Shown: positions 1-9,630, counted from the first letter of the stretch. The stretch: 64,000 bases of DNA from an uncultured Erythrobacter sp. (GCA_947498065.1 CANMIS010000003.1:462739-526738); one strand, 5' to 3'. The notes: generated from the sequence alone by a model not told the origin. Made by a program: numbers and translations.

Positions 1-1338
1 CTGACCATCGCACCAATGCCTGTCCTTGCAGCGCAAAACCAAGAACAAGCGGCCTCAGCGGTGTCTGAAAGAGTCGCTGGCTATCACGCCGATTTGCGTG
101 AGCTCAGCGCTCGCATCAAGATCGAACACCCGCGGCCATTTAGGACGCTCACGGAAGCTGCGTTTGATGCCTTGGTCGACGAAGAGATTGCTGGCATAAA
201 CGAAGCATCCACGCGCGCCGATTTTCTATGGGCGATGACGCATGTGATTGCCTCGATCGGCTGCGGGCACAGCCAGCTGCCCCAGTTTAACCAACAAAAC
301 AGCGAGATTGCCCCAGAAGACCGCTTCCCGATTGATGTGAGGTTTCATGATGGGCGGCTGTATGTCACCCACCCGAAAAACAACCTTGAGGTGCTGTGGC
401 CGGGCCAAGAAATCGTCCAGATCAATGGCCAGCCCGTGTCAGAGATCCGAAATTCGATCTTCTCGCGTATCCCAGCAGACGCGCATCTTCCCACGTCCAA
501 AGAGCTGATGGCCAATGTTTGGCTCACATCATACCTCACCTATGCGCTCGGTTTTCCGGAGGCATACGACGTGGTGATGCGCGGCAGTACAGACCCGATC
601 ACGCTGACGCCTTTGAGCGAGTGGAAGTTCGAACCGATTTTGAGCCCAAGGGACCCGTGCCAGGAAGAGCTTTGCTACGAACGCGATGAAGAGCGAAACC
701 TGGGTATCGCAACTCTGCACAGGCTGGACTTTTACGGCGGAGATCGCGGCAATCAGTTTGTTGCTTGGTGGGCAGAAGTGATGGACGACCTGAAGGCCAA
801 TAAGCGCGATGGCTTGCTAATCGATATGCGGGGCATTCTGGGCGGCTCAGGCAATGCGGGCAGCTATATGCTGCGGCATCTCACAAGCGAAGGGTTCGCC
901 TATTACTCGGAAAACTCCGATCCGCGCGGCCGCGAGAGCTTGTTTCTTGAGCAGCAGCCGATTGGAGATGGCTTCGATGGTGAGGTCTTTATCCTGATGG
1001 ATGGGCTCACATATTCTGCAGCGCCGCACATCTTTGCGATCGCGCAGGCCAATGGCATCGCAACCTTGGTCGGCACGCAGGCCGGGGGCGGTAAATCCAC
1101 CAATGACGGAAAAGTGCCTTTCACCTCCACCCACGAGGGGGTCGAATACCTTGTTTCGCGTATGATCTTTGAGGTTGATGCGCCGCAATTGGGGCCAACC
1201 GAGCCTGTTCAACCCGATATCACGCTCGCCTATTCGCTTGAGGATACGCTCGAGCGGACGGACAGCATGCGAGAACGCGCGGTGGAATTGCTTGGTCTTA
1301 GGGCGAGCCAGCGCGCGGCGCAGCGTAAGGCGAACTAG
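1..1338 (+). CDS. S41-family (C-terminal processing) peptidase, 5' truncated by the window
   Basis: Serine peptidase-like protein of the tail-specific/S41 family, probably exported. The frame is open from base 1 and the residues before the first ATG (base 16) look like the end of a signal peptide (…PVLAAQ), so the true start is probably outside the window. The C-terminal half carries the family core: a hydrophobic strand and then the nucleophile region GLTYSAAP with Ser334 (counted from the ATG at 16), followed 26 residues later by GTQAGGGKS with Lys360, matching the Ser-Lys dyad spacing of S41 enzymes. The end (…LGPTEPVQPDITL) is typical of the family. The middle third (about 100-190) may be a substrate-binding segment. 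No convincing PDZ domain was recognised. Natural substrate unknown. It is the only gene on this strand before trmFO, so no operon partner is visible. Confidence 0.8.
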   Translation: MTIAPMPVLAAQNQEQAASAVSERVAGYHADLRELSARIKIEHPRPFRTLTEAAFDALVDEEIAGINEASTRADFLWAMTHVIASIGCGHSQLPQFNQQNSEIAPEDRFPIDVRFHDGRLYVTHPKNNLEVLWPGQEIVQINGQPVSEIRNSIFSRIPADAHLPTSKELMANVWLTSYLTYALGFPEAYDVVMRGSTDPITLTPLSEWKFEPILSPRDPCQEELCYERDEERNLGIATLHRLDFYGGDRGNQFVAWWAEVMDDLKANKRDGLLIDMRGILGGSGNAGSYMLRHLTSEGFAYYSENSDPRGRESLFLEQQPIGDGFDGEVFILMDGLTYSAAPHIFAIAQANGIATLVGTQAGGGKSTNDGKVPFTSTHEGVEYLVSRMIFEVDAPQLGPTEPVQPDITLAYSLEDTLERTDSMRERAVELLGLRASQRAAQRKAN

Positions 1339-1350
1339 TCTGCTGGGCGG

Positions 1351-2046
1351 CTAAGGAGCAGCTTTGTCCGCGGGCAAATCCCCGCGCAGGGTCTGAACCA
1401 CGCCGGTTGCGATCAGGAATTGGCCCAGGTAATATGCCGGCCAGATCGCCACATCGGGTATCGAACCCAGATCGATGCTGCCCATACGGCTGAAGATCAG
1501 CATATCGGATAGGACGAACAGCACGGCTCCGATCCCAACGCGGTAGCGGGAGAAGCGGCTGATCCAAGCGGAAGCGGCCATTGCGCCAAGGCCTAGACCA
1601 TAGAGGCCGACAAGCGGGTCTCGCGCGATCAAATAGGAAATGGCGGGCACGCCGATAAGCAAAGCGGCAGCGCAAAGCTTTTGGCTGAGTACGGTTTTCT
1701 CCCGCCGATTGCGCAGGAACAGGGCGATTGCGGCCAGATGCGCGGCGAAGAAGACTGCCCCGCCTACGCTAAAGCTGAGCTCAATCGCCATGTCCGCGCA
1801 TGCGCACAGGGCGAGGAACACAGCGATCAGCGCGGCATCTACGCTTTGCTCCACCACGCGGGTGCGGCGCATGGCGTAGAGCGCCAGAAAAGCAACCCCT
1901 GCCCCCTTCAGCGCAATCAGCCACACCCCGCCGATGGGATTGTTCCATAGGAAGTAATAGGCAATCGCCGCCGCCAAGCTAACCAACAGCCATGGACGAT
2001 GCGCGGCAAGCGCGTGATCGGAAGAGTTTGCTGCGTCTTTTGCCAT
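1351..2046 (-). CDS. YhhN-family integral membrane protein (lysoplasmalogenase-like)
   Basis: 231-residue protein that is almost entirely hydrophobic, with about seven to eight membrane spans starting near residue 18. Spacing and late conserved segment (LFVLSDMLIF, then a Tyr-Tyr-Leu-Gly-Gln motif before the last helix) fit the YhhN/TMEM86 family, whose characterised members cleave the vinyl-ether bond of lysoplasmalogens. Whether bacterial YhhN proteins of this clade use that substrate is not established. ATG start at 2046. It is transcribed convergently with the S41 peptidase (12 bases between the stops) and divergently from trmFO, with a 65-base shared upstream region. Confidence 0.7.
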   Translation of the reverse strand: MAKDAANSSDHALAAHRPWLLVSLAAAIAYYFLWNNPIGGVWLIALKGAGVAFLALYAMRRTRVVEQSVDAALIAVFLALCACADMAIELSFSVGGAVFFAAHLAAIALFLRNRREKTVLSQKLCAAALLIGVPAISYLIARDPLVGLYGLGLGAMAASAWISRFSRYRVGIGAVLFVLSDMLIFSRMGSIDLGSIPDVAIWPAYYLGQFLIATGVVQTLRGDLPADKAAP

Positions 2047-2111
2047 TGTGAACCCCTATTTGCGCTTCTTGGACTTGAAGTGTGGGGCGTGCAAGCACTA
2101 GGTCCGTGCGT

Positions 2112-3497
2112 ATGAAATCACACGATGTTCACATAATCGGCGGCGGTCTCGCGGGCAGCGAGGCGGCCTGGCAATTGGCTCAGCGCGGGGTGCGCGTGCG
2201 CCTGTCTGAAATGCGCGGCGCGCCTGAGGACAAAGGCGGCGAGATGACGCCTGCCCACCAGACGGACGGGCTTGCGGAGCTGGTGTGCTCCAATTCCTTC
2301 CGCTCCGATGATGATACCAAGAATGCGGTCGGCCTGCTGCACCACGAAATGCGCGCGATGGACAGCATTGTGATGCGCGCAGGCGAGGTCGCCCGTGTGC
2401 CGGCTGGCAGCGCGATGGCGGTGGACCGCGATGTGTTCTCCGCCGAGGTGCAAAAGGCGCTGAGCGAGCATCCCAATATCGAGATCGTGCGGGAGCGGGT
2501 CGATGCCCTGCCCGACAGTGGCATGACGATTGTCGCCACCGGGCCGCTCACCGCGCAGTCGCTCGCCCAGAGCATTGTTAAGGCGACGGGCGAAGAACGG
2601 CTGGCATTTTTCGACGCGATTGCGCCGATTGTTCACCGCGACAGCATCGATATGGACATCTGCTGGATCCAATCGCGCTGGAACAAGACGACCTCTGCCT
2701 CAAACGAGGGCGGCGATTACATCAATTGCCCCATGACGAAGGAGCAATATCTCGCGTTTCACCAAGGGCTTATCGACGGCGATAAAACCGAATTCCAGGA
2801 ATGGGAGAAGGACACGCCCTATTTCGATGGCTGCATGCCAATCGAGGTGATGGCGGCGCGCGGGGTCGATACCTTGCGCTTTGGCCCGATGAAGCCGGTT
2901 GGGCTCGATAATCCGCGCGATGTGACCGAGGAATTCCCGCAAGGGCGCTGGCCCTATGCCGTGGTCCAGCTGAGGCAGGATAACAAGCTGGGCACGCTTT
3001 GGAACATGGTCGGCTTTCAGACGAAGCTGAAATACGGCGCTCAGGTGGAGTTGTTTCGCACCATCCCTGGCCTGGAGAACGCTGAGTTTGCGCGCCTGGG
3101 CGGGCTGCATCGCAACACTTTCCTGAATTCACCGATGGTGCTCGACCGTCAGCTGCGCCTTAAAGCCGCGCCGCATATCCGCTTTGCCGGTCAGGTGACC
3201 GGGTGTGAGGGCTATGTCGAAAGCTCGGCCGTTGGCCTGATCGCGGGAATGATGGCGGCGGAGGAGCTGGCGGGGCGCGATTGGTCCCCTCCTCCCGCGG
3301 CATCTGCAATCGGCGCTCTGCTCAGCCATATTACCGGCGATGCAGAGGCGGATACGTTCCAGCCGATGAATGTGAATTTCGGCCTGTTCCCACCGCTCCA
3401 CGAGGTCGGCAAGAAACAGCGCAAGGAAGCTTACACCAACCGAGCAAAGGCAGAGCTGGCTGAATGGCTCAAGGCTGGAGAGCCGGTTCCTGCGTAG
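2112..3497 (+). CDS. trmFO: Methylenetetrahydrofolate--tRNA-(uracil-54-C5)-methyltransferase
   Basis: Folate- and FAD-dependent enzyme that makes 5-methyluridine at position 54 of the tRNA T-loop. The N-terminus has the Rossmann FAD motif [15 protein letters not shown]; the conserved blocks [19 protein letters not shown] and [17 protein letters not shown] are all present, and a second dinucleotide-binding stretch ([15 protein letters not shown]) lies near residue 360. At 461 residues from ATG 2112 it has the usual length. An in-frame start at 2082 would add ten residues ahead of the beta1 strand and is less likely. This folate route replaces SAM-dependent TrmA in alphaproteobacteria and Firmicutes. 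It ends seven bases from the convergent EF-hand gene. Confidence 0.95.
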   Translation: MKSHDVHIIGGGLAGSEAAWQLAQRGVRVRLSEMRGAPEDKGGEMTPAHQTDGLAELVCSNSFRSDDDTKNAVGLLHHEMRAMDSIVMRAGEVARVPAGSAMAVDRDVFSAEVQKALSEHPNIEIVRERVDALPDSGMTIVATGPLTAQSLAQSIVKATGEERLAFFDAIAPIVHRDSIDMDICWIQSRWNKTTSASNEGGDYINCPMTKEQYLAFHQGLIDGDKTEFQEWEKDTPYFDGCMPIEVMAARGVDTLRFGPMKPVGLDNPRDVTEEFPQGRWPYAVVQLRQDNKLGTLWNMVGFQTKLKYGAQVELFRTIPGLENAEFARLGGLHRNTFLNSPMVLDRQLRLKAAPHIRFAGQVTGCEGYVESSAVGLIAGMMAAEELAGRDWSPPPAASAIGALLSHITGDAEADTFQPMNVNFGLFPPLHEVGKKQRKEAYTNRAKAELAEWLKAGEPVPA

Positions 3498-3504
3498 CTG
3501 CGCA

Positions 3505-3969
3505 CTAGCAGCGGCAGGTTGGCCTGCGGGTTGAGCGTTTAGGAGCGGTGCTGGCGAATTCTGCCGTGGTCAGCTGGCCATTACCATCCGCATCTGCGCC
3601 TTCGAAACGTTTTGAGGTTGTCACCGCCCATTCCTCAAAAGTCAGCAGATTATTACCATCCACGTCTAGCTTGCGGAACGCATCAGAGCGGGTTGAGAGC
3701 ATTTCATTGCGGGTGATGATCCGGTCGCGATTGCGGTCATAACGGAAGAACCGGCGTTCTTCCTTGGTCAGCTCGCTGGCCTCTGGCGGCGCGGGTCCGG
3801 TTAGATCGCCGGGATCGGCCTCTGGCAAGACATCGGGAGCAGGCGCGGTTTCTTCCGGCTCAGGCGGCGGCGGCGCGTTTTCCTCGACCTGAGCGCGGCC
3901 TTGCCACCAAAACGTGCCAACACCGGCCATGATCAAGCCAAGAAACGCCCCGAGAACTACTTGCCGCAT
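3505..3969 (-). CDS. Membrane-anchored EF-hand protein
   Basis: 154-residue protein with an N-terminal hydrophobic segment (about residues 4-21; signal anchor or uncleaved signal), a Pro/Glu-rich linker and then three consecutive EF-hand loops: DRNRDRIITRNE, DVDGNNLLTFEE and DADGNGQLTTAE. Each has acidic or Asn ligands at loop positions 1, 3 and 5 and Glu at 12, so Ca2+ binding is likely. The C-terminus is basic with two Cys (PTCRC). Small periplasmic EF-hand proteins are common in sphingomonads, but their roles are mostly unknown; a calcium sensor or buffer in the periplasm is inference. Convergent with trmFO. Confidence 0.75.
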   Translation of the reverse strand: MRQVVLGAFLGLIMAGVGTFWWQGRAQVEENAPPPPEPEETAPAPDVLPEADPGDLTGPAPPEASELTKEERRFFRYDRNRDRIITRNEMLSTRSDAFRKLDVDGNNLLTFEEWAVTTSKRFEGADADGNGQLTTAEFASTAPKRSTRRPTCRC

Positions 3970-4015
3970 GGGCCCCTCCCCATGAATTGCACCGAAGTAG
4001 GGATGCTAGCGTGTT

Positions 4016-4750
4016 TTACTTACCAAGCAAAGCGGCACGAAAAGCGGTGAAACCAGCGCCGCGTCCCTCCATTAGCGGGCGCCCACCATTTGCGATGGCC
4101 CGCCGTCCCAAAGCAGAAAGCACGGCGAGGCCTTTAAAACCGTTCAGTTTTTCTGGTTTTTGAGCGCACAGCCGCTGCCCAATATCGAGCAGCAGATTGC
4201 GTTCGGTATCCGAGTGCACCTTGGCCGCGAGGTCCGCAATCGCCCAGATTTGAGCCGCAAGGTTAACGCGATCATATGCCCTTTCACCCGGCGAAACCTG
4301 CGCAAAGGCGCAAATCGCACCGGCGCGCGCCTCAACGAATTTCTGCGCTTCGGCCTCAGGCAACGGCGGATCGGCGAGCAAATGCTCCCAACCGTTAACA
4401 AGATCACGTAAAGCGGCCTCTTCTCCGGTCCAGTTTTCACCAATCGCATCGAGCACTGCGTCCCCCTGCGGGCGCTGCTCTAGTTCCTGCTCCAACATCT
4501 CACGCCACCACGACAGGCGCATCTGCGCCAGCATGGGCTCGGTTGCCTTACCAATTATGCGCGCAAGCCGTTGATCGAGGCCGAATAAAGCTCGCAGCCG
4601 AGGGCGGGTATCCGCCGGCGTATGCGCCAGCGCCAGCTCAAACTCGCTGCTCAGAGTGTCGGTTTCAATCGTGTCCACGGGCCCTGCGCTAGCGGCAAAA
4701 TGCCCGCTTTCACACCCCTTTTGCAGCGCGCCTTTAGCCCGCAAAATCAT
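4016..4750 (-). CDS. Squalene/phytoene synthase-family protein
   Basis: 244-residue protein of the all-helical isoprenoid synthase class. The best landmark is MRLSWWREMLE, typical of the squalene/phytoene synthase family, followed by a helix-rich C-terminal half. The first DxxxD prenyl-diphosphate motif of true synthases is not evident. The protein is shorter than typical phytoene synthases (about 300 residues) and resembles the NDUFAF6-like branch that assists complex I assembly in mitochondria. A role in carotenoid or hopanoid synthesis is therefore not assured. Start uncertain: ATG 4750 is used here, a TTG at 4762 is also in frame, and neither has a clear ribosome binding site. Divergent from the TadG gene. 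Confidence 0.65.
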   Translation of the reverse strand: MILRAKGALQKGCESGHFAASAGPVDTIETDTLSSEFELALAHTPADTRPRLRALFGLDQRLARIIGKATEPMLAQMRLSWWREMLEQELEQRPQGDAVLDAIGENWTGEEAALRDLVNGWEHLLADPPLPEAEAQKFVEARAGAICAFAQVSPGERAYDRVNLAAQIWAIADLAAKVHSDTERNLLLDIGQRLCAQKPEKLNGFKGLAVLSALGRRAIANGGRPLMEGRGAGFTAFRAALLGK

Positions 4751-4866
4751 GGTTAAACGCAATCTGCGTATTCACTCAAAATTTACCATGCACGTTGAGA
4801 TTACGATTACCTAGAGGCGTTATGTCAGCCCTACACACGTGTTTTCTCGCAAGGATATTAAAAGTC

Positions 4867-6855
4867 ATGGGCAAGCCAACTTTTTTCAGGGCGCTAGCAA
4901 AAGACCCGACAGCGAATACCATCGTCATTGCAGCAGCCTCACTCGTGCCTTTGGTAGGCATGGTCGGCGGCGCAGTTGATGCGAGCCGCTACTATATGAC
5001 GACCACACGCCTTCAGGCCGCGTGCGACGCCGGCGCTCTCGCCGCTCGCCGTGCCATGGCAGATGACACGTTTGATCCAGCGGTCCACGGCGATATCGGA
5101 GACCGGTTCTTTGAACAGAACTATTCCGATGGCATGTTTGGCATGGAAAATCTGACAAACGCTTACACATCGAATGGCGATGGTGAAGTCAAAGGCACTG
5201 CAAGCGGCAAACTGCCCAACACGCTGATGCAGATTTTTGGCTTTGAAGATTTTGACGTGTCCGTCAGCTGCTCTGCTGACATCAACATCTCGAACTCGGA
5301 TATCATGTTCGTTTTGGACGTTACCGGGTCGATGAACTGTGCCCCTGATAACCCAGGAGGCGGTAACTGCGGCAACACTGAGGATACGGGTTCCAAGATT
5401 GAAGGTATGCGGGCGGCCGTGATGTCATTTTATGACACTGTGGAGGCCTCTACCTCTCCGAACGCTCAAGTTCGCTATGGCGTCGTGCCCTATGCGTCGA
5501 ACGTAAATGTTGGCGGTGCGCTTAGAGATGAGTGGATGGCGCGCAACCATACTTTCCAGTCACGCGTGGCCAATTTCCGGGTCGACCAGACCGACTGGGT
5601 CCAAATCGCTGCCAACATCATTGAGGTCAGAGAGACCAGCCCTGGCTCGACCTCCTATCGCGAAAGTGAGGAGGCCAACTCCGTTACCGCCGCCGAATGT
5701 GCTGCTTTGCGCCCTGCGGATGACATCATGTTTGACGATGAGCTCGGTCCATATGGCCAGATTTCGCAAACGATTGACGGTAACATTCGAACCACTCGCT
5801 ATGATGATCAGAACGAACGCGTATTGCGCCGCGAAGGGTTCGCGGATTTCAACGAAAATGGCAACTCTGGCAGCGGTAAGTGCACCTATGGCTATGATAT
5901 CTTCCCAGGCACCGGTGCGGCGATCTGGGATTTGGTTGAGGAATTCACAGAAACTGTTGTCTTTGACAATTACACCTATCGCCCGATCGACACTGCAGCG
6001 CCGCCCGCCAACCAACACGGTCAACCGGGCTGGGAAGATGTCGATCTGACGACACTGTATGATGACAATGTGATCCAGATGCCGGTCGGCACGAACGGTG
6101 CCATGGTTGATGTCACTTGGGATGGTTGCATCGAGGAAGCTGATACGCTGAATACGGCCGACTTCGACAGCAACACAGATGACTTCAATGACCTTGATCT
6201 CAATCTGGTCCCTGATGCCGACGATGAATTTTGGAAGCCTATTCTGCCCACCGCTACGTGGCGTCGCACAGACAATGGGAACAACACTCAAGGCTGGCTG
6301 ACCCAGACGTGGAATGAGGGGCGTCCTGGCTACAGCTGCCCAGCGGCAGCCATTCAATTGACCGATATCAGCCGGACTGACTTGGAGACCTACGTCGATA
6401 GTCTTCAAGGTCGCAGCAACACATATCATGACATTGGCATGATCTGGGGTGCACGCTTCATCGCGCCAAACGGGATCTTTAACTCGCAAAATGCGACCGC
6501 GCCAAACGGTGACGCGATTGCTCGCCACATCGTGTTCATGACCGATGGTCTGCTTGCACCGAACGTAGAAGTATACGGTACATATGGAATCGAGTGGTGG
6601 GACCGCCGCATCACCACCGATGGCGGATGGACACAAGCACGTGATCGCCATGCTGAGCGCTTCCAGATCGCTTGTCAAAAGGCCCGCAATGAAAATATCA
6701 CCGTGTGGGTGGTGGCATTTGGTACGACCTTGACGGACAATTTGCGCGATTGCGCATCTCCGGGCCGTGCGTTCCAAGCCTCTGATACCGCAACGTTGAC
6801 GACTCGTTTCAAAGAGATCGCTCAGCAGATCGCAGCATTGAGGCTCACCACATGA
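4867..6855 (+). CDS. TadG-like pilus-assembly protein with split von Willebrand A domain
   Basis: 662-residue membrane-anchored protein. An N-terminal Tad/TadG-type hydrophobic helix (about residues 20-42, IVIAAASLVPLVGMVGGAV) is followed by the conserved DASRYYMTTTRLQAACDAGALAARR block. The VWA core begins with strand FVLDVTGSM, where Asp151-x-Thr-x-Ser supplies MIDAS metal ligands, and resumes at IVFMTDG near residue 557; some 380 Asp/Asn-rich residues are inserted between, so the adhesive face is heavily elaborated. The end (GRAFQASDTATLTTRFKEI) is typical of TadG. ATG 4867 is preserved by AAGGA eleven bases upstream; 4795 is also in frame but lacks a site. First gene of a three-gene operon; overlaps the next by ATGA. 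GC is lower than in flanking genes in lines counted by eye. Confidence 0.85.
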   Translation: MGKPTFFRALAKDPTANTIVIAAASLVPLVGMVGGAVDASRYYMTTTRLQAACDAGALAARRAMADDTFDPAVHGDIGDRFFEQNYSDGMFGMENLTNAYTSNGDGEVKGTASGKLPNTLMQIFGFEDFDVSVSCSADINISNSDIMFVLDVTGSMNCAPDNPGGGNCGNTEDTGSKIEGMRAAVMSFYDTVEASTSPNAQVRYGVVPYASNVNVGGALRDEWMARNHTFQSRVANFRVDQTDWVQIAANIIEVRETSPGSTSYRESEEANSVTAAECAALRPADDIMFDDELGPYGQISQTIDGNIRTTRYDDQNERVLRREGFADFNENGNSGSGKCTYGYDIFPGTGAAIWDLVEEFTETVVFDNYTYRPIDTAAPPANQHGQPGWEDVDLTTLYDDNVIQMPVGTNGAMVDVTWDGCIEEADTLNTADFDSNTDDFNDLDLNLVPDADDEFWKPILPTATWRRTDNGNNTQGWLTQTWNEGRPGYSCPAAAIQLTDISRTDLETYVDSLQGRSNTYHDIGMIWGARFIAPNGIFNSQNATAPNGDAIARHIVFMTDGLLAPNVEVYGTYGIEWWDRRITTDGGWTQARDRHAERFQIACQKARNENITVWVVAFGTTLTDNLRDCASPGRAFQASDTATLTTRFKEIAQQIAALRLTT

Positions 6856-7469
6856 TCCGCCGTCTCACACACAAAACCGGGCGGTCGCTGCGCTCCGTCT
6901 CTGTAGACGAGTCTGGCGCAGCACTGACCGAATTCGGCATGGTTGCTCCGATCCTGATCGTATTGATTATGGGCATATTCGATATGGCCCACACTCAGTA
7001 CACGTCGGCATTGGTCAATGGCGCGATGCAAAAAGCTGGCCGTGATTTGACACTGGAAAGCGCTGGCAGTCAGCAAGCAATCATTGATCAGCGAGTCAAA
7101 GACGCAGTGTTGAATGTGGCACCTAAAACCGCGACCGTTACGCTTGAAAAGCTGTCGCACTTTGACTTCTCCGACATTGGAGAGCCGGAAGTGTTTAACG
7201 ACGACAACGGCAATGGTGTGTGTGACAATAACGAGCCATTCGAGGACGCGAATGACAACGGCCAATGGGATCCAGACCGCGGGCAAGCTGGTGTCGGCGG
7301 CGCGCGTGATGCTGTGCTGTACACCGCGACTGTCACTTACCCGCGCGTCTTCCCGATGGCGGGGCTGATCGGACTTGATGAAAACATTTCGGTCTCAACT
7401 GCAACGGTGCTGCGTAACCAGCCGTTTGACGAGCAAGACCGTACGCTTGAAGTTGGAAATTGCTCATGA
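6852..7469 (+). CDS. TadE-like pseudopilin with Ca-binding-type insertion
   Basis: 205 residues with the TadE/TadF signature: a short basic N-terminus, ESGAALTEFGMVAPILIVLIM (Glu before the hydrophobic helix, as in class-III pseudopilin-like proteins) and a periplasmic C-terminal domain. Around residues 117-142 lies an acidic repeat, DDNGNGVCDNNEPFEDAND then NGQWDPD, with DxNxNGxxD spacing reminiscent of dockerin or EF-hand-like loops, unusual for this family. Translation is coupled to the TadG-like gene through a 4-base ATGA overlap and to the next gene by another. The likely role is a minor subunit or assembly factor of a Tad/Flp-type pilus or envelope structure; no tadA, tadB, tadC or flp gene occurs in the window, so the system is incomplete here. 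Confidence 0.8.
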   Translation: MIRRLTHKTGRSLRSVSVDESGAALTEFGMVAPILIVLIMGIFDMAHTQYTSALVNGAMQKAGRDLTLESAGSQQAIIDQRVKDAVLNVAPKTATVTLEKLSHFDFSDIGEPEVFNDDNGNGVCDNNEPFEDANDNGQWDPDRGQAGVGGARDAVLYTATVTYPRVFPMAGLIGLDENISVSTATVLRNQPFDEQDRTLEVGNCS

Positions 7470-8164
7470 TTGCCGCCTCAAAAAAGATGATGAAAGCGCT
7501 GAAAACCGGTGCAGCCCGCATGCCACTTTTGCGGGACGATACCTCTGGTATCGCGCTGACCGAATTTGCCTTCACGATGCCGATTATCCTTTCGCTCGGG
7601 ATGTTGGGCACAGAGACGGCTTATTACACCATCACCCACATGCGCCTCTCTCAGGTGGCGATGCAGGTGGCCGATAACGCATCGCGTGTTGGCGAAACCG
7701 AAGTGCTGTCAGCTCGCCGTGTGTTTGAGAGCGACATCAATGACGTTTTCATTGGTGCGTATAAACTTGGTGGCGGCCTTGAGATCCTCGAAAACGGCCG
7801 CGTTATCCTCTCCAGCCTGCAGCAAAATTCAGATGGCGGGCAATGGATTGCTTGGCAACGCTGCAAAGGTACTGCTTTGTACGATTCCAGTTTCGGCGAG
7901 GAAGGTGACGGCGATACTGGCACCGATTTTCCCGGCATGGGCGAAACTGGCGAAGAGATTCAGGCGAGCGGCGGTACTGCGGTTATGTTCGTCGAGGTTG
8001 TCTATGATTACGAAGGGTTGACCCCATTCGATGACATCATTCCGGACAAGCCAATCCGCTACACAGCGGCCTTCAACATTCGCGACTCGCGCGATCTGAG
8101 CGGCCTCACAGAAGACACACCTGCTGTGACTCCGTCGGCGTGCGATGTGTACGACGGGTTCTAG
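7466..8164 (+). CDS. TadE/TadF-like pseudopilin family protein
   Basis: 232 residues with a cytoplasmic basic tail, the motif DTSGIALTEFAFTMPIILSLGM at about residues 27-48 (Glu-5-like residue followed by a membrane helix) and a long extracytoplasmic domain that contains a Gly/Asp-rich stretch near the middle and two Cys. ATG 7466 overlaps the preceding stop (ATGA); a TTG at 7460 is in frame but not needed. Last gene of the TadG-TadE-TadE operon, followed at 8189 by an intrinsic terminator. Probably assembles with the two upstream products; specific role unknown. Confidence 0.8.
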   Translation: MIAASKKMMKALKTGAARMPLLRDDTSGIALTEFAFTMPIILSLGMLGTETAYYTITHMRLSQVAMQVADNASRVGETEVLSARRVFESDINDVFIGAYKLGGGLEILENGRVILSSLQQNSDGGQWIAWQRCKGTALYDSSFGEEGDGDTGTDFPGMGETGEEIQASGGTAVMFVEVVYDYEGLTPFDDIIPDKPIRYTAAFNIRDSRDLSGLTEDTPAVTPSACDVYDGF

Positions 8165-8188
8165 ACGCTAGGCCAAGCTAGAAACACA

Positions 8189-8226
8189 AAAGGGGCTGAG
8201 CCGAATTCGTGCAGTTCAGCCCCTTT
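8189..8226. terminator. Bidirectional intrinsic terminator between the Tad operon and pdhB
   Basis: An 11-base perfect stem, AAAGGGGCTGA at 8189-8199 pairing with TCAGCCCCTTT at 8216-8226, encloses a 16-base loop. The arms end in A and T runs, so the hairpin can end the Tad operon on the plus strand (CCCTTTCTC) and pdhB on the minus strand, where it is followed by TTTTGTGTTT. Confidence 0.9.
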
Positions 8227-8250
8227 CTCATGTGTGGGTTATGTGCGGCC

Positions 8251-9627
8251 TTAGTCTGCGTAGCAGACCTTCTTTGCCGCCTCGACGATGGAGCTGGCGT
8301 TGATCAGCGCCAGTTCCTCTAGGTTCGCGGCATAGGGCAGCGGGACGTCTTCGTTGCAGACGCGCAGGACGGGCGCGTCGAGATCGTCGAAGCCTTCCTC
8401 CATGCAGATCGCCTGAATTTCAGACGCGATGGAGCATGTCGGCCAGCCCTCCTCCGCCACAATCAGGCGATTGGTCTTGGCGAGGCTGGTGAGAACCGCT
8501 TGCTTGTCCAGCGGACGCAGGGTGCGCAGATCGATGACTTCCGCGTCGATGCCCTCCCCTGCCAGTTCTTCAGCCGCCTCGAGCGCGAGGCCAACGCCGA
8601 TGGAATAGCTGACGATGGTCACGTCAGAGCCCTCACGCATGATCCGGGCTTTGCCGATGGGCAGGACATGGTCATCGAGGTCTGGGACATTAAAGCTGCG
8701 CCCGTAAACCAGCTCGTTTTCCAAGAAGACGACCGGATCTTCGCTGCGGATGGCGGCCTTCATCAGGCCTTTCGCATCGGCGCTGTCATAGGGCGCGATC
8801 ACGATCAGGCCGGGGACGCTCGCGTACCATGGGCCGTAGTTCTGGCTGTGCTGCGCGCCAACGCGGCTCGCCGCGCCATTCGGGCCGCGGAAGACGATTG
8901 GACAGCGCATCTGGCCACCCGACATATAATTGGTCTTGGCGGCGGAATTGATGATGTGGTCAATCGCTTGCATCGCGAAGTTGAACGTCATGAATTCGAC
9001 GATTGGACGCAGGCCGCCCATCGCCGCGCCCGTGCCGATACCGGCAAAGCCATATTCAGTGATCGGCGTATCGATCACGCGCTTTGGACCAAACTCGTCA
9101 AGCAGGCCCTGCGTGACCTTATAGGCGCCCTGATATTCAGCAACTTCTTCGCCCATCACGAACACGCGTTCGTCACGGCGCATTTCTTCCGCCATACCAT
9201 CGCGTAAGGCCTCGCGCACAGCGGTGCTGGTGAAGCTGGTGCCCTCTGGGATTTCCGGGTCGTGTGCAGGCGCCAATGGCGCTGGTTTTTCCGCCGCAGG
9301 CTTAGCTGCTGGCTCCGGAGCAGCTGCCGGTTCAGCAGCGGCCGCTGGAGCTGGCTCAGGCGCGCTGGTGTCGTCCGCCTCTTCGCCCTCGCCCGTCATC
9401 ATCGCGATGACGGTGCCAACAGCAACATCTTCTGTTCCCTCCGCGATCATGATCTTAGACAATACGCCCTCATCAATCGCTTCAAATTCCATCGTCGCCT
9501 TGTCGGTTTCGATCTCGGCAATGATGTCGCCCGGCTCAATCGTGTCGCCTTCGGCCTTTAGCCATTTGGCGAGCGTACCCTGTTCCATTGTTGGCGAGAG
9601 GGCTGGCATCTTGAGTTCAATACCCAT
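8251..9627 (-). CDS. pdhB: Pyruvate dehydrogenase E1 beta subunit with N-terminal lipoyl domain
   Basis: 458 residues. The first 80 form a lipoyl domain with the lipoylation site [10 protein letters not shown] (Lys43), then an Ala/Pro-rich swinging linker (about 85-130), then a transketolase-type pyrimidine-binding domain and C-terminal transketolase domain ([17 protein letters not shown] to the end). With PdhA it decarboxylates pyruvate and reductively acetylates lipoyl groups, feeding acetyl-CoA to citrate synthase, also encoded in this window. The fused lipoyl domain on E1 beta is known in alphaproteobacteria, where E1 beta as well as E2 carries lipoate. ATG start 9627; four bases downstream of pdhA, the second enzyme gene of the ftsB-pdhA-pdhB run. 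No E2 or E3 gene is nearby in the window. Confidence 0.97.
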   Translation of the reverse strand: MGIELKMPALSPTMEQGTLAKWLKAEGDTIEPGDIIAEIETDKATMEFEAIDEGVLSKIMIAEGTEDVAVGTVIAMMTGEGEEADDTSAPEPAPAAAAEPAAAPEPAAKPAAEKPAPLAPAHDPEIPEGTSFTSTAVREALRDGMAEEMRRDERVFVMGEEVAEYQGAYKVTQGLLDEFGPKRVIDTPITEYGFAGIGTGAAMGGLRPIVEFMTFNFAMQAIDHIINSAAKTNYMSGGQMRCPIVFRGPNGAASRVGAQHSQNYGPWYASVPGLIVIAPYDSADAKGLMKAAIRSEDPVVFLENELVYGRSFNVPDLDDHVLPIGKARIMREGSDVTIVSYSIGVGLALEAAEELAGEGIDAEVIDLRTLRPLDKQAVLTSLAKTNRLIVAEEGWPTCSIASEIQAICMEEGFDDLDAPVLRVCNEDVPLPYAANLEELALINASSIVEAAKKVCYAD

Positions 9628-9630
9628 GGC

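Noticed and set aside
5560..6777. 405-residue open frame on the minus strand opposite the TadG-like gene
   Set aside because: No recognisable domain, and it is fully antisense to a gene with clear TadG and VWA motifs; long antisense frames are common in such sequence.
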